Shown: positions 9,727 to 17,525 of the stretch, one piece after another
Numbering within the stretch: position 1 is the first letter of the stretch
Layout: each line of letters begins with the position of its first letter
Source: Balneolaceae bacterium
GTDB lineage: Bacteria; Bacteroidota; Rhodothermia; Balneolales; Balneolaceae
Assembly: GCA_003561515.1 (NCBI GenBank)
Contig: PWWL01000308.1
Span: 1 to 43,150 of the forward strand
Direction: 5' to 3'
Length of the DNA: 43,150 nt
The notes under the pieces: model-generated
Databases searched by the model: none
Seen by the model: the letters and a program-made list of their open reading frames with translations, nothing else
What the model was told of the DNA's origin: nothing
Position numbers and translations under genes: made by a program

Positions 9727-10170
9727 TTACCTGTTCACGAGGCGTGCGTCTTTCAACTCATAAATAATACCCATACTCGCATCGGTTACCAAATGAAATG
9801 TATCCTGCAACGCCATGGGTCTGTGATTATAATCGATTGGTTCAACAGTTCTTACGTAAACCATGGATTCCGCTTCGCCTGGACCGCAGAAAAAGCAGTC
9901 ACTCATGGGGCTGGCGCTGACAAGAAAGTTGGAATGTTGACGAGTATACTCGAGAGGGAACATGAATCCTTCTACAATCATCTCTTTTCCATCGAGTTTC
10001 TTTTGATTGTCGTTAAACTTTACCTGGTAGAAATTGCTATCCCATACCCATTCAACATTTGCAAGAACGGACCAGTCAAGCTTTTCAGCTGCCTCATCTT
10101 TATCATTGGGTGTTAATCCCATAAGCAGAATTGCAGCTGTGAGAAGTGAGAGTATTGAGAGATTCTTCAT
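9727..10170 (-). CDS. DUF3299 domain-containing exported protein
   Basis: MIVEGFMFPLEYTRQHSNFLVSASPMSDCFFCGPGEAESMVYV matches the DUF3299 pattern; N-terminal signal peptide. Confidence 0.8.
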   Translation of the reverse strand: MKNLSILSLLTAAILLMGLTPNDKDEAAEKLDWSVLANVEWVWDSNFYQVKFNDNQKKLDGKEMIVEGFMFPLEYTRQHSNFLVSASPMSDCFFCGPGEAESMVYVRTVEPIDYNHRPMALQDTFHLVTDASMGIIYELKDARLVNR

Positions 10171-10191
10171 CGGTTTAACAGGTTAATCGAG

Positions 10192-11583
10192 TTAAGCTTT
10201 GGATAACGTTTCAGCGATATCTGTTCTGTAGGCCTGAATTGCCGGAATAACGGAAGAGATAATTCCTATTCCCGCGGCGAGTAAAAGTACCCGGCCCTCA
10301 CCGGGTATAAAAACGCGGCCGCTCATTGCAAATTGTTGTGCCTCTTCAAAAAGCAGTCCTATGCCTTCAACAGCTGCATGCCCAAGAAGCATTCCCAGCA
10401 GCCCGCCGGCAAGTGAAATAAGCAGGCCTTCGAGTATTACGTTCATAAAAAGTTTCGATCTCGAACCGCCCAGCGACCTCATAATTGCAAGGTCGTACTT
10501 TCGCTCTTTCATCGAGTTTAGTAAAGCGATGAAAATTCCAAGCACGGATGCCAGAATCAGAATATATGCAAAAATCTGTATGGCATCGAGTCCTACGCCA
10601 AGAAGGTTGAGGAGCCGGGTTATTTCTACGGCAGGGGCAGCTGCCTGCATGGCTGTATTCTCATTTACAAAACGGGGAAATTGAGCAGCGGCAAGCGGAT
10701 TTCTGTACTGGATCAACATGATTGTGATCTGCTCATCATCATACTCTTCACTGAGAAAGCTCTCATCTGTGATGTCTCTTCCCCGCGAATGGTTGTGCCC
10801 GAGATGCCGGCTCTCGGTATACCCTGCATGTGCAATCTCATTCGAACCGTGATCGTGGTCATGACCGTGATCGTGATCATGGTTGTGATCGTGATCATGA
10901 CTGTGGCTATCTTCGTGATCGTGATGGTGATCATGATCATGGTCGTGGTCGTGGTCATGATCATCATGGGGTTCATGAATACCCCACATGGTTTCCACAC
11001 CTGTGAGGATCAGCCGGTCGATAACCGTCCCGGTTGTTTCAAAAATGCCAACAACATGCAGATCGTGTTCGTCGTGCGTATGTCCTGAAGCGGAGAAACC
11101 GTGACTGCTAACAAAGGTATCCCCGACCTGAAGGCCCTCGGCCCGGGCTACATCAGAGCCGAGCACAACTTCAAACTCGTGATCCCAGAGCGTGCCCTCC
11201 GCAAGTTCAGCGCTGTACCTCTCCGGATAGGCTGTGGTGGTACCCACAATACGGTAGCCTCGATAATTGTCGCCCAGCGCCTGCGGAATTGCGGAAGCCA
11301 CCAAGCGATGATTCATCAATTCACGGGCTTCCTTCAGGTTTATATTCCCTGTGGGTGCGTCAATATGAAAAATACCTGAAAGTATGAGCTGAACCGGGCT
11401 GCCTTTTGCCCCTACAACTGCATCGATGCCCTCGGCATTTTTATACAGATTATCCTCGAGCTGGTAGCTGAGCAGCAACAGAACCACAATGGTGGCAATC
11501 CCAAACGATAGCAGCAGAATGTTGAGCAGGGTATTGAGTGCCCTTCGTCTTAGGTAAGAGAAGCTGAGCTTTAGAAGGTTCAT
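10192..11583 (-). CDS. FtsX/MacB-like ABC transporter permease with long internal His-Asp tract
   Basis: True start MNLLKLSFSYLRRRALNTLLNILLLSFGIATIVVLLLL; C-terminal ALLNSMKERKYDLAIMRSLGGSRSKLF. Internal HEPHDDHDHDHDHDHDHHHDHEDSHSHDHDHNHDHDHGHDHDHGS. Confidence 0.9.
   Translation of the reverse strand: MNLLKLSFSYLRRRALNTLLNILLLSFGIATIVVLLLLSYQLEDNLYKNAEGIDAVVGAKGSPVQLILSGIFHIDAPTGNINLKEARELMNHRLVASAIPQALGDNYRGYRIVGTTTAYPERYSAELAEGTLWDHEFEVVLGSDVARAEGLQVGDTFVSSHGFSASGHTHDEHDLHVVGIFETTGTVIDRLILTGVETMWGIHEPHDDHDHDHDHDHDHHHDHEDSHSHDHDHNHDHDHGHDHDHGSNEIAHAGYTESRHLGHNHSRGRDITDESFLSEEYDDEQITIMLIQYRNPLAAAQFPRFVNENTAMQAAAPAVEITRLLNLLGVGLDAIQIFAYILILASVLGIFIALLNSMKERKYDLAIMRSLGGSRSKLFMNVILEGLLISLAGGLLGMLLGHAAVEGIGLLFEEAQQFAMSGRVFIPGEGRVLLLAAGIGIISSVIPAIQAYRTDIAETLSKA
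10848..10977 (-). repeat. Degenerate 6-bp tandem repeat encoding (His-Asp)n inside the permease
   Basis: Runs of gatcgt/ggtcat/gatcat hexamers on the plus strand; translated on the minus strand as HDHDHDH... Confidence 0.9.
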
Positions 11584-11584
11584 G

Positions 11585-12241
11585 TCAGGCAACCTCCCCC
11601 ACAGGCAATTCAAGGTCTACAACGTTGTCGAAATGCCTTTTCACCCGGCTGTCGTGGGTTGAAATAACGAGTGTGGCACCGGTTTTTTCCGCCATTTTTT
11701 TCAGCAATCCCACAACATCCTCACTGCGCAGATCGTCGAGGCTGGAGGTGGGTTCATCAGCCAACAGCAACGCCGGTTCGTTTACAACAGCCCGTGCAAT
11801 GGAGACACGCTGTTTTTGTCCCTGACTGAGCTGTCCGGGATAGGATCTCATCTTTTCCCCGATTCCAAGTTCGCTGCATAGATCACGAATGCGGTTCAGA
11901 TCTTCGGGAATACCGGCCATATATTGCGCAATGCGGATATTCACTTCAACTGATAATGTATCAATTAGATGAAGCTGCTGATAAATAACACCAATATTCC
12001 TTCCCCTGAAGCGATCGCGCTGCGATTCACTCATTTTATAGAGATCGGTGCCATTAATAGTGAGTGTTCCGCGTGTAGGCCGTAAAACACCGGCTAATAC
12101 GTGCAGAAGTGTTGATTTTCCGCTGCCAGAGAGGCCTGTAATCAGCAAATGATCACCCTTGTCAGTATGCAGTTCGGGCAGCTTAACAGTAGTTCTGGCA
12201 TCGTATGTATGGTGAGCATTTTTAAGAACCAACATAATCAA
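11585..12241 (-). CDS. ABC transporter ATP-binding protein (LolD/MacB type)
   Basis: Walker A GLSGSGKSTLLHVLAG, signature LSQGQKQRVSIARAV, LLADEPTSSLD. Confidence 0.93.
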   Translation of the reverse strand: MIMLVLKNAHHTYDARTTVKLPELHTDKGDHLLITGLSGSGKSTLLHVLAGVLRPTRGTLTINGTDLYKMSESQRDRFRGRNIGVIYQQLHLIDTLSVEVNIRIAQYMAGIPEDLNRIRDLCSELGIGEKMRSYPGQLSQGQKQRVSIARAVVNEPALLLADEPTSSLDDLRSEDVVGLLKKMAEKTGATLVISTHDSRVKRHFDNVVDLELPVGEVA

Positions 12242-12567
12242 TGACTCTCAACACACATGGAACATTCAACCCACTCTTCACTAGGGATTTGCTTTATTGC
12301 ATCGGGACTGTTGCCTTTCTCAAACACCGGCCGGAAGAGCACATTCCCTTCGGGATGACCCGTCCCGCAACTATGGCAGCTTACGTCATGATCTACCAAA
12401 ACCGGTGTATAGCCGGTAATCACCCAGCCGTCGTGCCCCTGATGCGCAGCCAGGCTCTCAAGTGCTGCACGGACCGTTTGCGACTTATTGCCGCCATAGT
12501 ACTTTTCAGAAAGCCTGTTGAGCAATTCCACGGTCTGATTGTCGAGTGTAAAGTTCAATCGCTTCAT
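12238..12567 (-). CDS. Ribbon-helix-helix-like regulator with C-terminal Cys pairs (putative metal sensor)
   Basis: N-terminal MKRLNFTLDNQTVELLNRLSEKYYGGNKSQTVRAALESL is RHH-like; C-terminus has CHSCGTGH and CSMCVESH. Confidence 0.65.
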   Translation of the reverse strand: MKRLNFTLDNQTVELLNRLSEKYYGGNKSQTVRAALESLAAHQGHDGWVITGYTPVLVDHDVSCHSCGTGHPEGNVLFRPVFEKGNSPDAIKQIPSEEWVECSMCVESH

Positions 12568-13088
12568 GACATAATATGCGTTTCTGGTTCATCTTCATTT
12601 CTCTTTTCCGGGTTGACTTCATCTTCGGTTTCAACCGGATGGTGCTGGTGCGAACTGACGGTACAGGTTTGATGATGCCGGTAGTTGAGCCAGTGGCCCC
12701 GGATTAACAAAATGCTTCCGGTCAGGGTAAATATCGTTTCGACCCAATATCCAAGCCAGAAATGGCCAAGCAGCCATCCGGCAAGAACAAGAAGCAATCC
12801 GGCACCGAGCAGGCCTGTTATCTTTCGATCAAAATGGCTTCTCTTAGAAGCGAAGTAAACCGTGGGGGCGATCAACACAATAAACAGCGGGTGCAGCCAC
12901 TCAGCCAGGAACGGTGATGTGGAGAGCAGCGGCAGTAAAGCCACAAGCACCGGAAAAAAAAGACAGTGAATGGCACAAATGGCGGATATGCCGAGTCCAA
13001 ATCGGTCCCAAAGAATAGATTCCGTGATGCTTTTTTCCGCCAAAATTAAATTTCTAAAGTGTTTATTTGAGTGTGTATTAATATACAC
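12564..13088 (-). CDS. MerC domain-containing membrane protein
   Basis: WDRFGLGISAICAIHCLFFPVLVALLPLL and His-rich C-terminus. The called GTG start lies inside a palindrome; TTG at 13041-13043 is an alternative start. Confidence 0.8.
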   Translation of the reverse strand: MYINTHSNKHFRNLILAEKSITESILWDRFGLGISAICAIHCLFFPVLVALLPLLSTSPFLAEWLHPLFIVLIAPTVYFASKRSHFDRKITGLLGAGLLLVLAGWLLGHFWLGYWVETIFTLTGSILLIRGHWLNYRHHQTCTVSSHQHHPVETEDEVNPEKRNEDEPETHIMS

Positions 13089-13091
13089 ACT
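13070..13091. promoter_or_regulatory. Inverted repeat, candidate operator of the metal operon
   Basis: AGTGTGTAT-TAAT-ATACACACT: 9-bp perfect arms. A flanking AAAGTGT (13056-13062) is also the inverse of ACACTTT (13087-13093). Confidence 0.55.
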
Positions 13092-13348
13092 TTAAACTTC
13101 CAATGGCAAGGTCGCCTTGCAGATTTTTAGCGAAGTGCAATAGAATTGTCAATTGCAAGGAATAAGCCTGACAGTCTGGACTAAGGAAAGCACTTAACGG
13201 ATGATGGATGCATCTAAAAAAGTCAAGGCTTTTTTTATCAGGAAGCGGTTCAGGGAGCGTTTAAGCATTTTAAGTTAAATTCCCCTTTTTTGTTCTCCCT
13301 CACAGTTTTCTGGATAATCAGGCAGATCACACAAAACTGCTTAGACCT

Positions 13349-14143
13349 CTAAAATTTTGCCCTGATTTCCCAAAGGTCCGGAAATACCGGACTATTTAGC
13401 GTACCGCGCAGATACTTGGCTCCATCCGAACCACCTGTACCGCGCTTGGTACCGATGGTTCGCTCCACCATTTTTACATGGCGGTAGCGCCATTCCATCA
13501 GGCCTTCGTCATAATCCACCAGGAGTTCGCACAGCAGTGCGGTTTCAGGATCATTCTTCATGATATCAACCAGCAGCTTCTGATTGTATTCAGACGTTTC
13601 ATGAACCAGCCCCTGCTCATTTAGCCGTTCCGGCATTTCGATGTTATACTCCCGATGCTGCAGGTATTTGCAGAAACTCTCCCATATGGTAGATTCTTCC
13701 TCCCTGTCGAGGAGATTCTGCTGCAGTTCTGGCTGATCTTTGTGCACGTCGATAATGTGCTTCGACCTCATCCCGCAGATAATCTCCATTTCACGAAACT
13801 GAACCGACTGAAACCCGCTAGCATTCTGAAGGAATCCACGGAAGCTGTTGAACTCAAGCGGGGTCATGGTTTCAAGTATGTCAATCTGGGAGACCATCGT
13901 TTTAAGAATAGTAAGAATACGGCGCATTGTTTTTGCCGCGCTCCAAGTGTTACCGGTTTCCAGATCGGACCGGAATTTATCCAACTCGTGCAGGATCTGT
14001 TTGAACCAGAGCTCATATACCTGGTGAATAATGATAAATAGCATCTCATCATGCTCGGCCGGTTTAGATTCGGGCTGCTGCAGTTCAAGCAGTTCTTTTA
14101 CTTTCAAGTACGATGTGTAGGTCAGGCTCTCGGATTGACTCAT
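13349..14143 (-). CDS. kynA: Tryptophan 2,3-dioxygenase
   Basis: TYTSYLKVKELLELQ, DEMLFIIIHQVYELWFKQILHELD, FRGFLQNASGFQSVQFREME, VKMVERTIGTKRGTGGSDGAKYLR. Confidence 0.95.
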   Translation of the reverse strand: MSQSESLTYTSYLKVKELLELQQPESKPAEHDEMLFIIIHQVYELWFKQILHELDKFRSDLETGNTWSAAKTMRRILTILKTMVSQIDILETMTPLEFNSFRGFLQNASGFQSVQFREMEIICGMRSKHIIDVHKDQPELQQNLLDREEESTIWESFCKYLQHREYNIEMPERLNEQGLVHETSEYNQKLLVDIMKNDPETALLCELLVDYDEGLMEWRYRHVKMVERTIGTKRGTGGSDGAKYLRGTLNSPVFPDLWEIRAKF

Positions 14144-14201
14144 GCTGATGTGTGGCAGGTAGTTGAGGTTGTGTTTAGGTGAATATAGGGAATGTTCTTG
14201 A

Positions 14202-14328
14202 GTAGCAAGTATTGAGTATCAGGTAATGAGTAATGAGATGTCTCATTGGAAACGGATATTCTCACATCCTCTTCAGAATGGAATTTTTGCCCCCAACTCA
14301 AAGCGTCTCAGTACTCAAAACTTGCTAC
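14202..14328. repeat. Inverted repeat pair flanking the TDO-PolX intergenic region
   Basis: GTAGCAAGTATTGAGTA (14202-14218) versus TACTCAAAACTTGCTAC (14312-14328), 16/17 complementary; inner palindrome AATGAGA-TG-TCTCATT (14232-14247). Confidence 0.75.
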
Positions 14329-16085
14329 TGAATACTTCCCCTACACCACTCCTCAAACTCTTCCACACTTTTAGTGTTCAGCACACGCGCCGGTTCGAAC
14401 TTCGCCTTACGGGCAATCATCACGCCGTAGCGGATATCGTCGATGCCTTCGGTACTGTGGGCGTCAGGATTGATGGAGGTGATTAGGCCTGTTTCCCTGG
14501 CTTTGTTGCCGTATCGCCAGTCGAGATCGAGCCGCCATGGGCTGGCGTTGATCTCAATAACAGTGCTGTGTTCGGCGGCGAGTTCAATCAATTTATTTAG
14601 GTCGAGCTTACTCTCCTCTCTCTTCAGCAGTAGTCGTCCGGTTGGATGTCCTAAAATCCGCGTATAGGGATTCTTAATCGCGGCCTCAAACCGCGCCATC
14701 ATTTTTTCAAGAGGCATCTCCATACCGCTATGTACGCTGGCAATCACGAAGTCAAAGCCGGCTAGGATCTCATCGGGATAATCGAGCGAGCCGTCGCTCA
14801 GAATATCCGATTCCATCCCTTTGAAGATTTTGAAACTTTTCCCTTCGCTTATGAATGCCTCATTCAGCTGATCAATCTCCTCCCACTGCTTCTTCACCTC
14901 GTCAATGGTCAGTCCGCCGGCATAGGCCGCCGTTCTGGAGTGATCTGTAAGGGCCAGGTACTCATATCCCCGCTCCATGTACGCTTCGGCCATTTGGCGG
15001 ATGGTGTACTTTCCGTCGCTATACGTGCTGTGCGCGTGCACCACTCCTTTGATGTCTTCATCGCTCACAAGCTCCATGGACTCGTGTTCGGCGTAATAGG
15101 CAAACTCGCCGCGGTCTTCACGGTGCTCGGGCGGAATAAAGTTGAGGTCAAGCTTGCTGTAGATCCCGGCTTCCGATCCGGTTTTTACCGGCTGATCGAA
15201 ATCGGTCTCTTTTTCTTCATTGAGCTTGAAAAGGCCGTACTCGTTCAGAGCCATGCCGCGTTCGCGGGCGCGCTGACGCATCACGATGTTGTGCTCCTTG
15301 CTGCCGGTAAAGTACATCAGTGCCGCCGGGTACTCCTCGGGCTTCACAATCCTGAGATCCACCTGCCTTCCGTTTTCAGTACGCACCGAGCTTTTGGTGT
15401 CGCCCCGGCCCAGCACCTCCACCACCAGGTCATGATTCACAAAGGCGTCAAAAATGGTTCCTGCATCTGCGCTATCTGCTGCCACAATAAGATCGATATC
15501 CCCGATGGTTTCGCGCGAGCGGCGAAGGGATCCTGCAATCTCGCACTGCTTAACGCCTTTTAGCCCTTTCACAAATTCAAAGTAGGGTTCCGCAATATCC
15601 AGGGCCTGGTCGAGCCGGGCTCGTTCACCGAACTTCTCCAGGTATTCGATCGACTTGATGATCTTGTCGGCCGACTTTTGCCCCAGCCCCGGCAGTTCGG
15701 CTACCGCTCCGCTCTGGCACGCTTCCTTCAGCTCAGTGATTTCGGTGATGCCCAGTTTCTGATAGATCTTTACAATGTTCTTCGGCCCGAGTCCGGATAT
15801 ATTCAACCATTCAATCAATCCTTTGGGAACTCGCTCTTTCAGATCCTCCAGTACCGGCATGGTTCCCGTCGCAGAAAATGCTTTGATATCTTCCGCAATC
15901 GATTTGCCAATGCCCTTGATGTCGGTCAGGTTATCATTTTCGATATAAGCTGTAATCTCATCGTTCAGCCCTTCGATGGTCTGTGCCGCGCGGTCGAACG
16001 CGATGGCCCGGAACCGGTTCTCTCCGGCCAACTGCATCAGGTTATACACTTCGCGAAGTTTTTCGGCTACGTCCTGGTTGGTCAT
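14325..16085 (-). CDS. polX: DNA polymerase/3'-5' exonuclease PolX (HhH, Pol X and PHP domains)
   Basis: GIGKSIAEDIKAF, GSLRRSRETIGDIDLIVAA, PHP motif VVHAHSTYSDGKYTIRQMAEAYMERGYEYLALTDHS. Confidence 0.95.
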   Translation of the reverse strand: MTNQDVAEKLREVYNLMQLAGENRFRAIAFDRAAQTIEGLNDEITAYIENDNLTDIKGIGKSIAEDIKAFSATGTMPVLEDLKERVPKGLIEWLNISGLGPKNIVKIYQKLGITEITELKEACQSGAVAELPGLGQKSADKIIKSIEYLEKFGERARLDQALDIAEPYFEFVKGLKGVKQCEIAGSLRRSRETIGDIDLIVAADSADAGTIFDAFVNHDLVVEVLGRGDTKSSVRTENGRQVDLRIVKPEEYPAALMYFTGSKEHNIVMRQRARERGMALNEYGLFKLNEEKETDFDQPVKTGSEAGIYSKLDLNFIPPEHREDRGEFAYYAEHESMELVSDEDIKGVVHAHSTYSDGKYTIRQMAEAYMERGYEYLALTDHSRTAAYAGGLTIDEVKKQWEEIDQLNEAFISEGKSFKIFKGMESDILSDGSLDYPDEILAGFDFVIASVHSGMEMPLEKMMARFEAAIKNPYTRILGHPTGRLLLKREESKLDLNKLIELAAEHSTVIEINASPWRLDLDWRYGNKARETGLITSINPDAHSTEGIDDIRYGVMIARKAKFEPARVLNTKSVEEFEEWCRGSIQ

Positions 16086-16100
16086 TGTGGATGGTTTATT

Positions 16101-16162
16101 GTGTAATCGTGTAATCGTGTAATCGTGTAATCGTGTAATCGTGTAATCGTGTAATCGTGTAA
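16101..16162. repeat. Tandem repeat, 8-bp unit GTGTAATC, about 7.75 copies
   Basis: Seven exact consecutive units plus a partial unit, 16 bp upstream of the polX start. Confidence 0.97.
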
Positions 16163-16323
16163 AGATTGTTTGTTATTTCGGAAAAGTACAATTGTAAGGT
16201 TAACTATTACACCATTGATCGCGTGAACAATTAAGAACAGAAACTAAGGAAATCCAATTCATCCGCACAGACAGAAAATGAAAAAATCAGAGGACACTCG
16301 TTTCTTTTAGAAATGAAAACTCC

Positions 16324-16331
16324 TATCTTTG
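16324..16331 (+). promoter_or_regulatory. Bacteroidota-type -7 element upstream of tRNA-Leu
   Basis: TATCTTTG matches TAnnTTTG, 20 bp upstream of the tRNA; no clear -33 TTG seen. Confidence 0.4.
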
Positions 16332-16351
16332 AAAGCTCAGTATTAAAGCAA

Positions 16352-16439
16352 GCCCTGGTGGCGGAATTGGTAGACGCGCTATCTTGAGGGGGTAGTGACC
16401 TAACCGGTCGTGCTGGTTCGACTCCAGTCCAGGGCACCA
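16352..16439 (+). tRNA. tRNA-Leu (anticodon GAG), CCA encoded
   Basis: GCCCTGG ... CCAGGGC-A-CCA acceptor stem, anticodon arm CTATC-TTGAGGG-GGTAG, long variable arm, T-arm GCTGG-TTCGACT-CCAGT. Confidence 0.95.
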
Positions 16440-16440
16440 A

Positions 16441-16475
16441 AAACCTTGTAAGTTACATGCTTGCAAGGTTTTTTT
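16441..16475 (+). terminator. Intrinsic terminator after tRNA-Leu
   Basis: AAACCTTGTAAG-TTACATG-CTTGCAAGGTTT followed by T tract; 12-bp stem with one G-U. Confidence 0.9.
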
Positions 16476-16510
16476 GTTTGTCGGGAATTTCCATCTCTCA
16501 AATCATCACA

Positions 16511-16575
16511 TGCTATCTTGTGGAGCAGTGCTCAGGCCCGAAAGCGTTCGGCATCGGGTAATGCTGGTTCGACCA
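16511..16575 (+). other. Possible decayed tRNA-Leu-derived segment
   Basis: Shares GCTATCTTG and TGCTGGTTCGAC, in the same order, with the functional tRNA-Leu 150 bp upstream; no acceptor stem. Confidence 0.35.
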
Positions 16576-16747
16576 TGCCTGCCAGCTGTGATGAATTAGG
16601 GTAAAAAATTGAATCCTGTAAACAGATGTGCGTGATAGAACCGGCACGTTATATCTGTAGAGATGCCGGGCGTGGTATGTTGTCCCGTATTTTAATGAAC
16701 ATCCGGCCATTGTGGCTGACCGGATGTTCACTTCGCCGACCTTTCTT

Positions 16748-17419
16748 CTAAAATCCTATCCCAAACAGGAAGAAGAAATCGTCGGTGTAGGGATTTGCGA
16801 TCAGGGTGCCGGTGAGGGAGATGGAGAACAGGTCCGTGATCTGCAGCGGTTTTGTAATCGACATTCCGGTATTGATCACTCCAGCCCCGGTTGTGCCGTA
16901 CAGTTCGGATGCGGCAGGCGTGAATCCCACAAACAGTTCTACATCGCTGATTTCATATCCCAGCTGGGTGTAGATGGAATAATCGTCATCATTGGTAAAA
17001 AAGATGCCGGTAAAAAAGTTGAAGGGAAACGACTCGGTCCCGGCATAACCGAATCCTGCTTCTACAAAGTGTGATGTGCGCGAGAAGTAATTGCCCTCCG
17101 CATCCTGTGGAAATGTATAGTCGGTCAGCATCAGCGAGAACTCACCGGCATCGGTGTCAAATGTGTACGATGCGTAAAAATCGACTTCTGTTCCAGCGGG
17201 ATTTCCGTTGGTGGCAAAAGCGGCCCAGGCACCGATTTCAAAATTTCCGGCACTGAAGTTGATGTCGGGCTGAATACTTGGTGAATTTCCAAAATCCGTA
17301 CCCCTCCATACATAGCGGTTCATCACATCGGCACTAAGGCCAATCTGTGCAACTGTATCGCTAATCGACACAGAAAAGAGAATTAAAAAAGCGATTGCTG
17401 CTTTCCATATTGTTTTCAT
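16748..17419 (-). CDS. TorF family putative porin
   Basis: Signal peptide then LSADVMNRYVWRGTDFGNSPSIQPDINFSAGNFEIGAWAAFATN; beta-rich, ends FFFLFGIGF. Confidence 0.8.
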   Translation of the reverse strand: MKTIWKAAIAFLILFSVSISDTVAQIGLSADVMNRYVWRGTDFGNSPSIQPDINFSAGNFEIGAWAAFATNGNPAGTEVDFYASYTFDTDAGEFSLMLTDYTFPQDAEGNYFSRTSHFVEAGFGYAGTESFPFNFFTGIFFTNDDDYSIYTQLGYEISDVELFVGFTPAASELYGTTGAGVINTGMSITKPLQITDLFSISLTGTLIANPYTDDFFFLFGIGF

Positions 17420-17471
17420 GGTGTTATATTTTGTTGGTTTCTATTGATTTGAACGATCATGAGGAAACTGA

Positions 17472-17510
17472 AAGAGCACCGGATTCCTCAATCCAGGTGC
17501 TCTTTTTTTT
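17472..17510. terminator. Hairpin between amt and the porin gene, possible terminator/attenuator
   Basis: AAGAGCACC-GGATT-CCTC-AATCC-A-GGTGCTCTT; long T tract on plus strand, only a short T run on minus. Confidence 0.7.
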
Positions 17511-17525
17511 TATTGAGAGGTTTTA

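Noticed and set aside
10681-11088. ORFs on both strands rich in VIVIM or TTTMIMI across the His-Asp repeat
   Set aside because: Alternate-frame readings of the hexamer repeat inside the permease gene.
10192-12241. Macrolide efflux (MacAB) assignment for the ABC pair
   Set aside because: No MacA-like adaptor; neighbours (DUF3299, MerC, CobW, His-rich tract) point to metal handling instead.
14940-15563. 207-aa plus ORF
   Set aside because: Antisense to polX, whose HhH, Pol X and PHP motifs are clear.
16101-16162. CRISPR array
   Set aside because: Contiguous 8-bp units with no spacers; the same applies to the 7-bp array at 25391. No cas genes.
16231-16440. 69-aa minus ORF MVPWTGVEPARPVRSLPPQDSAS...
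   Set aside because: It is the antisense translation of tRNA-Leu, a common false annotation.
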